Counted from the stretch's first letter, positions 49,051 to 58,696 are shown. The stretch is DNA of 64,000 bases from Idiomarina rhizosphaerae (GCF_024159085.1 NZ_JAMZDE010000008.1:496001-560000), one strand, 5' to 3'. Notes: generated from the letters alone by a model not told the origin. Program-made: numbers and translations.

Positions 49051-50313
49051 ATGCACTACCAAATGGAACTGGCATTATCCTTACTGGCAGCTCTGGCATT
49101 GGGCTTGATGATAGGCATTGAGCGCGGCTGGAGCGGCAGGGACAGTGATGACGGCACGCGTGTTGCCGGCGTACGAACCTTCAGTTTAATAGGTCTTAGT
49201 GGTGGTGTTTTTGCTATTTTAGCTCAACAATGGGGCGTCTGGCTTATCGTTACCGGGTTCATTGTTGTGGCCATACTCATTGCCTCGTCTTATATAAGTC
49301 ATAGCAAGCTCTCCGATGACCCGGGTATTACCACCGAATTCTCAATGCTGCTGACTTTTGCGCTGGCAATTTGGGCAGCCTCCGGCGACCCACTACCGGC
49401 GCTCAGTTGCGGCGCGGTAGTGGTTGCGCTTCTTGGCCATAAAAAAAGCCTGCACAAGTTGCTTAAGCGCATTTCACCAAAGACTTTTTACTCAGGTATT
49501 ACCTTACTGCTGATATCTGTGGTTGTCCTGCCTTTGCTGCCAAATGAAGGGTACGGCCCCTGGCAGGCATTAAACCCCTACTGGCTCTGGTGGATGGTAG
49601 TTTTAATTTCGGGGCTGTCTTTTATTGGTTACCTGTTTACCCAACTGTTGGGAGAGAGGCGCGGCACTTTAATCACCGCAATCGCCGGAGGCTTCGCATC
49701 ATCCACCGCGGTTACCTTAACTATGGCTCGTTTTGCAAAAAAGAATTTTCAGAGCGTCATTTACGTCAGCGGTATGCTGCTCGCCTGTAGCATTATGTTC
49801 CCACGTGTTCTTATTGAGGTCTTTGTGGTTAACCGTGAACTTTTACCATTATTGTGGCCGCCTATTCTTCTTATGTTCGCTGGGTTATTAACTGTCATGG
49901 CTCTCATGTACAGACAACAAAGACGCACACCTCCTCCCGAAACCGGAGAGATAACCATCAATAACCCACTACAACTAACCACCGCCATCCAGTTTGGTAT
50001 TTTATTAGCTGTTATTTTGTTATTGGCTGAGGGAATGAAAAACTGGTTTGGTGATGCCGGGATATACGGCCTTGCTATAATATCCGGTCTGATGGATGTT
50101 GACGCTATTACCTTGTCACTGTCACGCTCAGCTCAGAGCGAACTCTCGCTCCAGGTAGCCGCTACGGGAATTATCTTAGCCTGTGTCAGTAATACTCTGC
50201 TTAAAGGCATTATGTTCGCTTCTGTCGCCGGCATTAAATTGCACTATCGTTACGCTGTTTACATGATTTTAAGCGTTATTCCTGGCTTGCTTTACGCCTT
50301 TTGGCAGTTTTAG
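49051..50313 (+). CDS. MgtC/SapB and DUF4010 family membrane protein
   Basis: A protein of 420 residues with about 11-12 hydrophobic spans. The N-terminal MgtC-like part (about 1-140) has LALGLMIGIERGW, with the conserved Glu-Arg, and VRTFSLIGL. The C-terminal DUF4010 half (about 170-415) contains AIAGGFASSTAVTLTMAR, typical of that family. MgtC proteins are linked to Mg limitation and ATP synthase inhibition; full-length DUF4010 proteins are uncharacterised. AAGGA upstream of the ATG supports the start. Confidence 0.9.
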   Translation: MHYQMELALSLLAALALGLMIGIERGWSGRDSDDGTRVAGVRTFSLIGLSGGVFAILAQQWGVWLIVTGFIVVAILIASSYISHSKLSDDPGITTEFSMLLTFALAIWAASGDPLPALSCGAVVVALLGHKKSLHKLLKRISPKTFYSGITLLLISVVVLPLLPNEGYGPWQALNPYWLWWMVVLISGLSFIGYLFTQLLGERRGTLITAIAGGFASSTAVTLTMARFAKKNFQSVIYVSGMLLACSIMFPRVLIEVFVVNRELLPLLWPPILLMFAGLLTVMALMYRQQRRTPPPETGEITINNPLQLTTAIQFGILLAVILLLAEGMKNWFGDAGIYGLAIISGLMDVDAITLSLSRSAQSELSLQVAATGIILACVSNTLLKGIMFASVAGIKLHYRYAVYMILSVIPGLLYAFWQF

Positions 50314-50338
50314 TTATCACAAACGCAGGACAACAACT

Positions 50339-51466
50339 ATGAAATCCGCTCCTGACTGGATATCACAACCGGACACACCTTATTTGCTCATCGATGAAGC
50401 TAAATTGAAGAGTAACATTAGCTATCTTAAGCAACGGGTTGAGTCACTGGGAAGTCATTTACGCCCACATTTAAAAACCCTGCGTACTCTGGAGTCGGCT
50501 GAGTATCTACTCGATAGTAAGAGTGCTCCGGCCACAGTATCCACATTGGCCGAAGCAGAGGCTTACGCGAAGGCGGGCTATACCGATTTACTTTATGCCG
50601 TCGGCATAGCACCGGCAAAGCTAAAGCGGGTAGCTGCACTAAGGCAGCAAGGTATTAACCTGCATATTCTTTTAGATAATATGACGCAGGCACAAGCGGT
50701 TATTGATTTTGCGGGCGAGTCCGGGCAAGACTTTTCCGTTTTTATTGAAATAGACAGTGACGACCACCGCGGTGGCATTAAGCCTCAGGCTCCTCAACTA
50801 ATCACTATTGCCAAAGCTTTAGGCTCACATTTTACCGGCTTAATGACCCATGCCGGGGGCTCATACGCCTGCAATACGGAGCAAGAGTTAAAAACCTTCG
50901 CCAAACAAGAATGCGATGCCGTTCGAATTGCACGAAACAACCTGAAAACCGCCGGTATTCACTGCGCTATGACCAGTGTTGGTTCAACGCCGACAGCTCA
51001 TTTTGGCGAGGACTTTAGTGACATTGGTGAAGTCAGAGCCGGCGTTTATACCACTTTTGATCTGGTAATGAAAAACATTGGTGTATGCGACTTTTCTGAT
51101 ATAGCCATGTCGGTGGTCACAACAGTCATTGGCCACAACAAAGAGAAGAATTGGCTGCTAACCGACAGCGGCTGGATGGCCCTGTCCCGCGACCGTGGCA
51201 CGGCAGCCCAGAGCCAGGACTTTGGCTATGGACAAGTATGCAAAATAGACGGTTCTGTTCTTGATGACCTTTGTGTTAATAGTACTTCGCAAGAGCATGG
51301 CGTTATAGAGTTAAGCGACGCTTACCAATTAGAAGACTTTCCCGTTGGTCATCAGCTACGTATTATGCCCAACCACGCCTGTGCCACTGCGGCCATGCAT
51401 CCGGTTTACCACATGCTAATGAGTGATGGTTCGCATAACACCTGGCAACGCATTACTGGCTGGTAA
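50339..51466 (+). CDS. D-threonine aldolase / DSD1-like PLP enzyme
   Basis: A protein of 375 residues with a fold-type III alanine racemase-like N-terminal barrel, where LRPHLKTLRTLE carries the PLP Lys (about residue 46). The C-terminal domain includes MPNHACATAAMHPVY, with the His and Cys used for metal binding in D-serine dehydratase and D-threonine aldolase. It should act on D-beta-hydroxy-amino acids (aldol cleavage or dehydration); which is not decidable from sequence alone. GGACAAC lies upstream of the ATG. No transporter or regulator for D-amino acids is nearby. Confidence 0.86.
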   Translation: MKSAPDWISQPDTPYLLIDEAKLKSNISYLKQRVESLGSHLRPHLKTLRTLESAEYLLDSKSAPATVSTLAEAEAYAKAGYTDLLYAVGIAPAKLKRVAALRQQGINLHILLDNMTQAQAVIDFAGESGQDFSVFIEIDSDDHRGGIKPQAPQLITIAKALGSHFTGLMTHAGGSYACNTEQELKTFAKQECDAVRIARNNLKTAGIHCAMTSVGSTPTAHFGEDFSDIGEVRAGVYTTFDLVMKNIGVCDFSDIAMSVVTTVIGHNKEKNWLLTDSGWMALSRDRGTAAQSQDFGYGQVCKIDGSVLDDLCVNSTSQEHGVIELSDAYQLEDFPVGHQLRIMPNHACATAAMHPVYHMLMSDGSHNTWQRITGW

Positions 51467-51532
51467 CTACTTGTTCTTGAAATCATTACTTGCAATACTT
51501 CAATGCCCAAGAACAACGAAAAGGAGTTCACG

Positions 51533-52153
51533 ATGTTAGTAAGAATCACGACGTTAGTTTGTGCACTATTTATGGCCGTGACATTGCAGGCTAAAGAGTT
51601 TAGCGAAAATGAACACTACGAAGTTCTTGATACCTCAGCTTCATCTGAGCCTGAAATTATTGAGTACTTCTCTTTTTATTGCATGGCTTGTTACCGTTTT
51701 GAGCCCATCGCAAAAGAGCTTGCCGCTACCTTTCCTGAAGCATTTAAGAAGTCACACACCTCAGGGTTGAGCCCTAAACCGGGCATGGGCAGCAAAATGA
51801 CTCAAGCTTACTCATTGGCCTTAATGCTGAATAAAGAGCAAGCTATTAGCGAGCGTATTTTCGAACAGCAATTTGGACAACGCCAGTCAATTAATACACA
51901 GGAAAAAATTAAAGACATATTTGTTCAGGCAGGCGTTTCTGAAAGCGAGTTTAACCGTGGGTTTAATAGCTTTTCGGTCAAAGCTCGCGCCAAACAGATG
52001 GAAAAAGACGTCCGCGATAAAAATATTACCGGTACTCCAACATTGATTGTGAACGGCAAATACAAAATTCTCATGAATGGGTTTCGCGACAGCGATGATC
52101 TTATAGGTGATCTGAAACTCGTCATCGAGCAGTTAATGAGCAAGTCCTCATAA
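51533..52153 (+). CDS. DsbA-like thiol:disulfide interchange protein
   Basis: About 206 residues: signal peptide (about 1-20, ending LQAKEF), then a thioredoxin fold with an inserted helical domain. The active site is CMAC (Cys50, Cys53) in FSFYCMACYRFEP, with a cis-proline loop TGTPTL. E. coli DsbA has CPHC, so the redox potential may differ; the general fold and length match DsbA. I chose the ATG at 51533, with AAGGAG seven bases before it, over an upstream ATG without a signal sequence. The terminator at 52164-52184 follows. Confidence 0.88.
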   Translation: MLVRITTLVCALFMAVTLQAKEFSENEHYEVLDTSASSEPEIIEYFSFYCMACYRFEPIAKELAATFPEAFKKSHTSGLSPKPGMGSKMTQAYSLALMLNKEQAISERIFEQQFGQRQSINTQEKIKDIFVQAGVSESEFNRGFNSFSVKARAKQMEKDVRDKNITGTPTLIVNGKYKILMNGFRDSDDLIGDLKLVIEQLMSKSS

Positions 52154-52186
52154 AAATATATAAGGGAAAGCTACAAGCTTTCCCCT
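52150..52186. terminator. Bidirectional intrinsic terminator
   Basis: GGGAAAGCT (52164-52172) and AGCTTTCCC (52176-52184) enclose a three-base loop. On the minus strand it is followed by an AT/T-rich stretch and it overlaps the last codons of the metallo-beta-lactamase gene. On the plus strand it follows the DsbA-like gene, though the T run is short. Confidence 0.65.
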
Positions 52187-53256
52187 TCGTTTAGAATCAC
52201 GATTTCAGCTGATGTACCAATTTTCTCTGCCATATTTAAAAACCGGGTTAGTGGGGAGTGAGATGATAAGTCTCCCATTCCCCAGCTGGCGTTGCCGTAA
52301 CCCCAGGGGATAAATATTTTACAGTTGAGATCATCGGCCGCGGCCAGGGCATCTTCAGGGGTCATATGAACGTAGCGGTACCATTCAGGTGACTCTTCAC
52401 TGTAATAAGACGCTATTGGCAACAAACACACATCAATATCACCATAACGTTCACTTATTGCTTTAAAGTGTTCTGAATAGCCAGTATCTCCTGCGAAAAA
52501 TAGTGTTTCCCCTTTGCTTTCTATCAACCAGGCACTCCAGGAGTCTTTATTGTTATCTTCGTAAATAAATGGCACGAAAGTGCGGCTACTAAAGTGATGA
52601 GCAGGCACAGCAGTCACCAGAGAGTCACCTATTTTCTTCGAAGAAAACCAGCCTAGTTCAGTTATATTGGCTCCAATGGATGGAAAATGATCGGCCACAT
52701 TTAAAGGCACTAAGTATTCTGGCTTGCGCCCTATGGTTTCGATATCACTCTTATTAAAATGATCGTAATGAAGATGTGAGTACAATACCGCATCCGTGAC
52801 AGCAATAAGCTCTGGAGTGGCCTCCACATTCATTTCTCGCTGTTCACCACCATCAAGTGAAAACAGCCAGTTAATTGGCCAATCAAAGTCATTAAATACC
52901 GGATCCGTTAAAAATCTTTCTCCGGTTGGGGTTTTAATAACAAAGGCTGCATGACCCAGCCAGTTAACAGAGAAGTCTGTCGTTTGAGAAGCGAGTTTCT
53001 TATTGCCAATGTACTGACAAATATCATTGCCATCACACTGAATATCGCTACGGGGCTTGTAGCAATCTTGTTTACAGGTTAACGGATAGCTCTTCTCACC
53101 CGCGTCCATGTTTTGAAAGCGGCCGGTTTCCTTGTTAATTAGTTGAGGCTGCTCTTCAATTATTGTTACCGAATTCGAGCTACAACCTGTTAATACCAGT
53201 GTTAGCAATGCCAAAGTATTTACTGATACTAAAGTCCTAAACATTGACACCGACAT
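52171..53256 (-). CDS. Metallo-beta-lactamase-fold lipoprotein (NAPE-PLD/UlaG type)
   Basis: A protein of 361 residues with a lipoprotein signal peptide and lipobox LTGC (Cys about 25). The metal centre motif HLHYDH is in VLYSHLHYDHFN, with further histidines in AHHFSSR, GDTGYSEHF (Asp bridging) and a late VHMTPED. The class resembles bacterial NAPE-phospholipase D-like and UlaG-like hydrolases; substrate unknown. Four Cys in CKQDCY and CDGNDICQ may form disulfides in the periplasm. No other gene shares its transcript clearly. Confidence 0.86.
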   Translation of the reverse strand: MSVSMFRTLVSVNTLALLTLVLTGCSSNSVTIIEEQPQLINKETGRFQNMDAGEKSYPLTCKQDCYKPRSDIQCDGNDICQYIGNKKLASQTTDFSVNWLGHAAFVIKTPTGERFLTDPVFNDFDWPINWLFSLDGGEQREMNVEATPELIAVTDAVLYSHLHYDHFNKSDIETIGRKPEYLVPLNVADHFPSIGANITELGWFSSKKIGDSLVTAVPAHHFSSRTFVPFIYEDNNKDSWSAWLIESKGETLFFAGDTGYSEHFKAISERYGDIDVCLLPIASYYSEESPEWYRYVHMTPEDALAAADDLNCKIFIPWGYGNASWGMGDLSSHSPLTRFLNMAEKIGTSAEIVILNEGESL

Positions 53257-53360
53257 CCCACTTCCACAGTTAAATTAAAACAAGAAGGCTAATATCAATG
53301 CTTTAAGAGATCACGCGCTAAATTGTTAGTTTTTGTAACACTAAATTCTGAGCTCTGATA

Positions 53361-53768
53361 TTACCTGATAACCTCAGTAGTCACTTTGATAACACCTAAA
53401 TCAAGATCAGCTATTTTATCGAAAGCGGAACGCGACAAATCAATAACTCTGCCGTCAATAAAAGGTCCGCGGTCATTAATTTTGACCACAACGCTTTTGT
53501 TATTAGCAATATTGGTGACACGCACTTTAGTTCCAAACGGCAAGGTTCGGTGAGCGGCTGTGCTGGAAAAGTGGTTATAAGTCTCACCGCTTGCCGTTGT
53601 TCTGAATTGATACTTCATGGCGTAGTAAGAAGCCTTTCCGGACTCGCTGGTACCCACTAAGTTTTGAGGACTTTCAGCGGGAATTGAAGTACACCCCGTA
53701 AGCGCCAGCATAAAAATGCTAACGCCAAGGGTTAATCGTTTAAGTGGGTACTGTTTTTTTGTTTTCAT
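53361..53768 (-). CDS. RlpA-like septal ring lytic transglycosylase/lipoprotein
   Basis: A protein of 135 residues with lipobox LTGC (Cys about 26). The double-psi beta-barrel of RlpA contains GKASYYA, TASGETYN, TAAHRTLPFGTKV, and VVKINDRGPF with the catalytic or metal-site Asp. The SPOR domain of E. coli RlpA is absent, so this is a minimal form; recruitment to denuded septal glycan may differ. Glycan cleavage is shown for Pseudomonas RlpA, not for all homologues. It sits downstream of yfcH on the same strand, 64 bases away. Confidence 0.88.
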   Translation of the reverse strand: MKTKKQYPLKRLTLGVSIFMLALTGCTSIPAESPQNLVGTSESGKASYYAMKYQFRTTASGETYNHFSSTAAHRTLPFGTKVRVTNIANNKSVVVKINDRGPFIDGRVIDLSRSAFDKIADLDLGVIKVTTEVIR

Positions 53769-53831
53769 TCCTCAATTTTACTGAGTTCCGAAAACACTGT
53801 CCGTTAAGAAAATAAAAAGACGTGTAAAGAA

Positions 53832-54722
53832 TTACACGCTTGCCTTAAAAGCTTCACGCACTGTCGGATACTCAAATTCAAAGCCGTGATTGCGCAGCTT
53901 ATCCGGCACCACAGCCTGCCCTTCAAGTAGCATCGACGACATTTCACCCAAGCCTAACTTAAGGACAAACGCCGGTACTCTCATAAAGTGAGGTTTATTC
54001 ATAACCGATGCCAGAGTACGACTAAAAGCTTCGTTAGTTACAGGACCCGGAGCCGTCATATTAACGGGCCCGGACAAATTATCGTGCTCCAACAGATACT
54101 GAATGGCACGAATCATATCGTCCAGCTGTATCCAGGACATCATCTGATTGCCCTTACCCAACGGTCCACCTAAACCAAACTTATAAGGCGGCAGCATTTT
54201 TGCTAATGCTCCCTCTCCTTTTGCCAAAACGACACCGGTACGCAGTAAAACCACGCGAGTAGTCCCCTCTGCAGCCAGAGCCCGTCGCTCCCATTCCTGA
54301 CACAAAGTGACAGCAAAGTCCTTATGTTCGGCAACATTGTCTTCATTAACTGGTTCCGCATCACGCGGGCCATAATAGCCAATGGCTGAACCACTCAAAA
54401 AGGCTTTAGGTGGCTTTTCTGCTTTATTAATCATGGCTGCAAGCTTTTCTGTCACCTGCCAACGACTGTCTTTTAAGGCTTGCTTACGGGAATCAGACCA
54501 ACGTTTATCAGCAATACCTTCGCCCTGTAAGTTTATAATCGCATCAAACTGACCAATATCCGCAATTTCATCGATAGAAGACAGCAAGGTTACTTTATCG
54601 CCCAACTTTTTACTCGCACCTTCCTTGTTGCGAGTGGTGACCGTAAACTGATGTGTGTCCTGGTACTTATGAATAAACGCTGAGCCAATAAGCCCGGTTC
54701 CACCTGTCATTAAAATGTTCAT
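53832..54722 (-). CDS. yfcH: TIGR01777-family NAD-dependent epimerase YfcH
   Basis: A protein of 296 residues, an atypical short-chain dehydrogenase. It begins NILMTGGTGLIGSAFI (GxxGxxG nucleotide site), has SGSAIGYYG (with the catalytic Tyr-containing segment), and ends with the DUF1731-like C-terminal part VRALLLEGQ-like region SSMLLEGQAVVP. Related proteins bind NAD(P)H or influence division (SulA-like nomenclature is historical). Substrate unknown. It follows ybbP by about 22 bases on the same strand. Confidence 0.9.
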   Translation of the reverse strand: MNILMTGGTGLIGSAFIHKYQDTHQFTVTTRNKEGASKKLGDKVTLLSSIDEIADIGQFDAIINLQGEGIADKRWSDSRKQALKDSRWQVTEKLAAMINKAEKPPKAFLSGSAIGYYGPRDAEPVNEDNVAEHKDFAVTLCQEWERRALAAEGTTRVVLLRTGVVLAKGEGALAKMLPPYKFGLGGPLGKGNQMMSWIQLDDMIRAIQYLLEHDNLSGPVNMTAPGPVTNEAFSRTLASVMNKPHFMRVPAFVLKLGLGEMSSMLLEGQAVVPDKLRNHGFEFEYPTVREAFKASV

Positions 54723-54744
54723 CGGTCACCTCTTTTATGTTCCA

Positions 54745-57249
54745 TCAGGCCAGCTTACGTATTAGCTGCGCCGTATTTCTCTGAATGAGCCGGTGGCAGG
54801 ATAAACGACCTAAAACAGCCACCACAACAGCACCAAACACCGGTCCTAACAGCCAAAGTTTCCAATGAATAACTGGCGTCATATTGAATACCTGGTTTTG
54901 CAATATAAATAGCGAAACTTCCATTGCTAAGGTTGCTATTAACCCGCTAATTGCCCCAAGTACCAAAAACTCATAAGTAATACTACGACTCAATAATTTA
55001 CCCGGTGCTCCGAGCGTGCGTAAAATCACCAGCTCTTTCTGCCGTTCTTCCATACTGGCCTGCACTTGAGCTACCAGTACTAAGGCTCCGGCAATAATGA
55101 CCAGCACCAGTACAAAAACAATGGCTAAACTGACCTGTCCAATCACCTCTCGAATCTGATTGATCATAGCATCCAGATCAATTAACGACGTTTGCGGGAA
55201 CGGCTTAAACAATTGGTACAATTCGTCTTTCCGGTCTTCACCCAGTCTGAAACTTGTAATGTAAGTTGCCGGAAAATCTTCCAGTGTCGAAGTGTTAAAT
55301 ATCATGTAAAAGTTCGGCTGCAAGGTATTCCAGTCAGCTTTACGTAAACTGGTCACGGGCACAGTGAACTCTTCGCCACCTAAGTTAAAGCGTAGTTCAT
55401 CACCAACTTTTATATCCAGTCGTTCGGACACATTTAATTCGACCGAAACCTGAGGTTCTGCATCATCCCCCCACCACTCGCCGGCTGTAAGCTCATTATT
55501 GGGCGGTAAAGTATCTCGCCAGGTCAGTGAAAGCTCTCGTCCTATACCTTCGCGCCCCTCGGCTTCATTGTCGTCACGGTCTTCCTTGGTGACTTCATCA
55601 AGTAGCTTCTCGCCATTAATATGGGTTAAACGCCCCGGTACAATGGGATACAAATCCGTCGAAGGAATGTTCTCCCGCTCGAACATGGTCTGCATATCAT
55701 CGACTTTGTCTTCGGCAATATTAATAGCAAAATAATTAGGTGCATCTGCTGGCAATTGACTTTTCCAGTCCTCCAACAGGTCATTACGCAAAACAATAAC
55801 GAGTAACAGCAGCATAATGGCTGTTGAAAAACTGAGCATCTGCACACTGTTGGCGGCTGCTCTTCTTTGTAAACCCGCCATAGCCAGGCGCCAGCTACTG
55901 CCGGCCTGCATACCGGCTTTGCGGCTGGCAGAAATAAACAGCCGACCTAATCCAAGAAGTAGCACAGCGGCAACTGCGCCGCCTGCGAATAAGGCCGTAG
56001 ACAACCACCACTGCTGGCTGTAAATAACCAACAGTGCATAAATAGTTCCGCCACTTAGTATCCATTGCAGCCAACGCACCGCGTTACCCGCCGTTAACTG
56101 ACGATGCAGGACGCGCAACGGCGGAATAGAGACCAGCCGAAATAACGGATACAGAGTAAACATAACGGCACTGATAACACCTGTAGCCCCGGCTAAAACA
56201 TAAGGCTGCCAGCCCGCCTGAGGTAGGGTCGCATCCAGTTTCTGTGCGACCCACTCAATAACCAGATACTGAAGAGCCCAGCCAAGCGCCATACCTATGG
56301 CCACACTCGCTGCGGTTAGTAGCAACAGGTGCAGCATAAAAATACGACGAATTTGCTGACGACTGGCACCTAAGGTCTTGAATATAGCAACCACATCATA
56401 ATTTCGCTGACAGTAACGCTGTGCAGCAACCGCAACAGCCGTTGCCGCCAGAACCACACCCAGCAAACTGGCCAGCATCATAAAGCGTTCAGCACGGTTT
56501 AGAGAGCGAGACAACGGACTATCACCATCTTCTATGCTGCGCCAGCTGTGTGTATCGTCATTCAAACGTGGTAAGAGCCAGTCTTCATACGCGTCTATGG
56601 CATTGCTTTCACCTGCCATCAGCACATTAAAGCGCACCCGGCTACCGGGCTGGATCAAGCCGGTTTCTTCCAGCTGTGAATGGCGAATCAATACATTCGG
56701 ACTGTCGGTAAAAACTGAAAAGCCAACGTCAGGTTCATACGTAACAACCTTAGTGACTTTAAAGCTGCTGTTGCCCACTTCAATATCATCGCCAATCTCT
56801 AACTGTAGCGCCTGAAAGAGTTGCGACGCCACCCAGGCTTCACCTTCTGCAGGGAGCCCCCTGGCAACGTAACCCTGCCCAAAAGGTTGATCCGCTATTT
56901 CCAGCTCACCGCGTAACGGATACCCCTCACTCACCGCTTTAACATCCACCAGGGTCATGTTTCCGTCAGCAAAAGCCATAGAATTGAAAACCACTTTCCA
57001 GGCTGTTTTCAAGTTCATTTGCCCGGCTTGCTCAAGCCACTCCTGCGGAATATCGCGCCTGGAACTTAATACCCTGTCAGCAGCCAGAAACTCACTGCTA
57101 CGTTCAGTTAGTCCTGCTTGCAGACGGTCACTGAAAATGGACAACGAAAGCACTGCGGTCACCGACAAAATAATAGCCAGTGCCATAATGGTCAGTTCAC
57201 CGCGCCTCAGCTCCTGCTTTAACAGACGAAATGAAATCTTATGCCACAT
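54745..57249 (-). CDS. ybbP: ABC transporter permease YbbP (FtsX family)
   Basis: A protein of 834 residues with about ten membrane spans in the FtsX/MacB-like arrangement: N-terminal helix, large periplasmic domains, spans near 260-370, 430-500 and 720-830. Typical segments are AVAAQRYCQRNYDVVAIFKTLGAS-like coupling helix (key residues IFKTLGAS) and LVILRTLGAPGKLL near the C-terminus. It forms an exporter or a mechanotransmitter with YbbA. In E. coli ybbA and ybbP adjoin tesA, as here. It overlaps ybbA by about ten bases. Confidence 0.93.
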   Translation of the reverse strand: MWHKISFRLLKQELRRGELTIMALAIILSVTAVLSLSIFSDRLQAGLTERSSEFLAADRVLSSRRDIPQEWLEQAGQMNLKTAWKVVFNSMAFADGNMTLVDVKAVSEGYPLRGELEIADQPFGQGYVARGLPAEGEAWVASQLFQALQLEIGDDIEVGNSSFKVTKVVTYEPDVGFSVFTDSPNVLIRHSQLEETGLIQPGSRVRFNVLMAGESNAIDAYEDWLLPRLNDDTHSWRSIEDGDSPLSRSLNRAERFMMLASLLGVVLAATAVAVAAQRYCQRNYDVVAIFKTLGASRQQIRRIFMLHLLLLTAASVAIGMALGWALQYLVIEWVAQKLDATLPQAGWQPYVLAGATGVISAVMFTLYPLFRLVSIPPLRVLHRQLTAGNAVRWLQWILSGGTIYALLVIYSQQWWLSTALFAGGAVAAVLLLGLGRLFISASRKAGMQAGSSWRLAMAGLQRRAAANSVQMLSFSTAIMLLLLVIVLRNDLLEDWKSQLPADAPNYFAINIAEDKVDDMQTMFERENIPSTDLYPIVPGRLTHINGEKLLDEVTKEDRDDNEAEGREGIGRELSLTWRDTLPPNNELTAGEWWGDDAEPQVSVELNVSERLDIKVGDELRFNLGGEEFTVPVTSLRKADWNTLQPNFYMIFNTSTLEDFPATYITSFRLGEDRKDELYQLFKPFPQTSLIDLDAMINQIREVIGQVSLAIVFVLVLVIIAGALVLVAQVQASMEERQKELVILRTLGAPGKLLSRSITYEFLVLGAISGLIATLAMEVSLFILQNQVFNMTPVIHWKLWLLGPVFGAVVVAVLGRLSCHRLIQRNTAQLIRKLA

Positions 57250-57919
57250 CCTGAGCTGCCTCCGATAACTGGCCTGCTTCCATTTGCAACACGCGCTGAC
57301 ACCGCTCTGCTAGTCGCTGATCATGAGTGACCACAACAAGTGTGGTGCCATAATCTTTGTTTAAGTCGAAAAGCAGTTCCTCAACTTTACCGCCGGTTTT
57401 CGCATCAAGGTTACCGGTAGGCTCATCAGCAAACAGAATTTTGGGCTGTCCAACAAAAGCCCTAGCAATCGCTACGCGCTGCTGCTCACCGCCAGACAAC
57501 TGGTTCGGGTAATGGTGCCAGCGATCTTCCAGTCCCACTTTCGCCAACAGTTCCCGGGCTTCTTTCTCTGCGCCTTTATGACCGGCCAGTTCCGCCGGTA
57601 GCATAACGTTCTCTAAGGCACTTAAGCTAGGTACCAGAAGGAACGACTGGAAAATGAAGCCGACTTTGTCAGCACGAACTTTTGCCCGCTGCTCCTCATC
57701 CAATTCGCTTAATTTTTCGTTCTCTATAAGAACCTCTCCGGAGGATGCGAGGTCTAAACCCGCCAGTAGTGACAATAACGTCGACTTACCTGAACCGGAA
57801 GCGCCGACAATGGCTACGGTGTCACCGGCATTGATACTGACGTTAATTGGCTGCAGAATCTGTAATGGACCCTCAGAGGTGTCTACGGTTTTTTCCAGTT
57901 GTTGAGCTTGAATGAGCAT
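57239..57919 (-). CDS. ybbA: ABC transporter ATP-binding protein YbbA
   Basis: A protein of 226 residues of the LolD/MacB-type class: Walker [12 protein letters not shown] loop FIFQSFLL, signature [10 protein letters not shown], Walker [11 protein letters not shown] and switch VTHD. It powers YbbP. It begins at 57919, only three bases from the tesA start on the opposite strand, so their promoters must lie inside each other's coding regions. AAGGA is 13 bases upstream, rather far, so the exact start is a little uncertain. Confidence 0.95.
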   Translation of the reverse strand: MLIQAQQLEKTVDTSEGPLQILQPINVSINAGDTVAIVGASGSGKSTLLSLLAGLDLASSGEVLIENEKLSELDEEQRAKVRADKVGFIFQSFLLVPSLSALENVMLPAELAGHKGAEKEARELLAKVGLEDRWHHYPNQLSGGEQQRVAIARAFVGQPKILFADEPTGNLDAKTGGKVEELLFDLNKDYGTTLVVVTHDQRLAERCQRVLQMEAGQLSEAAQDVA

Positions 57920-57922
57920 AAA

Positions 57923-58540
57923 ATGAAAAATTTCCTTTTGAAAACGTGTTTATTTTTAGCGCTGTTGTTGGTTATACGCAGCGTTTCCGCAAATGTCTCA
58001 CTTGTCGTTTTAGGTGACAGCTTAAGCGCCGGTTATGGGCTTTCTCAGGAACAAACCTGGGTTGCCGAGTTAGATCGCCGCTGGGAGAGCTCTCATCCCG
58101 ATATTAACATCATTAACGCCAGCATTAGTGGCGAGACCACTCGTGGTGGTTTGCGCCGCTTAGAAGGCGTTTTAGAGCGTCATAAACCCGATGCATTATT
58201 TATTGAACTGGGTGGTAATGACGGACTTCGTGGGTTCGACCTAAACACAGTTCGTTCAAATTTGAAACAAATCATCGACCAGGCGCAGCAACAAGGCGTT
58301 AAAGTCGGTTTGAGTCAGGTTATGGTGCCACCAAACTATGGCCAGCGTTTTGCAGAACAGTTCCAGAAAATGTTTGAGGAAGTGGCAGAAGAAAAAAATG
58401 TGACGCTTATACCCTTTTTTATGGAGCAAATAGCGACCAACCCAGATTATGTACAGGATGATGGCATTCACCCCACCGCGGAAGCCCAACCGAAGATAGC
58501 AGACTTTCTGGAGCCTTATTTACTGAAGTTGGCGAAGTAG
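57923..58540 (+). CDS. tesA: Multifunctional acyl-CoA thioesterase / lysophospholipase L1
   Basis: About 205 residues (E. coli TesA 208) with a signal peptide (FLLKTCLFLALLLVI, cleavage near VSAN). SGNH/GDSL family: GDSLSAGYG (block I Ser), the block III GGND and the block V DGIHPT (Asp-His). Periplasmic hydrolysis of acyl thioesters and esters. The ATG at 57923 is chosen because the signal peptide begins there; a longer frame upstream overlaps ybbA. It diverges from ybbA, matching E. coli. Confidence 0.95.
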   Translation: MKNFLLKTCLFLALLLVIRSVSANVSLVVLGDSLSAGYGLSQEQTWVAELDRRWESSHPDINIINASISGETTRGGLRRLEGVLERHKPDALFIELGGNDGLRGFDLNTVRSNLKQIIDQAQQQGVKVGLSQVMVPPNYGQRFAEQFQKMFEEVAEEKNVTLIPFFMEQIATNPDYVQDDGIHPTAEAQPKIADFLEPYLLKLAK

Positions 58541-58554
58541 CGAAAGTCAGAAAC

Positions 58555-58577
58555 AAAAAAACCGCCTGCGGGCGGTT
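58555..58577 (-). terminator. Intrinsic terminator after the tRNA-Glu cluster
   Basis: AACCGCC and GGCGGTT form a seven-base stem with loop TGCG. On the minus strand TTTTTT follows (complement of 58555-58560). It ends the Ala-Glu-Glu-Glu tRNA transcript; on the plus strand it may also help stop tesA. Confidence 0.8.
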
Positions 58578-58585
58578 GATTTAAG

Positions 58586-58661
58586 TGGCGTCCCCTAGGG
58601 GATTTGAACCCCTGTTACCGCCGTGAAAGGGCGGTGTCCTAGGCCACTAGACGAAGGGGAC
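58586..58661 (-). tRNA. tRNA-Glu (anticodon TTC), last copy
   Basis: 76 bases with CCA. GTCCCCT acceptor, anticodon loop CTTTCAC (TTC). Differs from the two upstream copies in the D loop (GCCTAGG versus GTCCAGG). Confidence 0.97.
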
Positions 58662-58696
58662 CCATGGAACTTAATTTAATATATGCTGAAAAGTAA

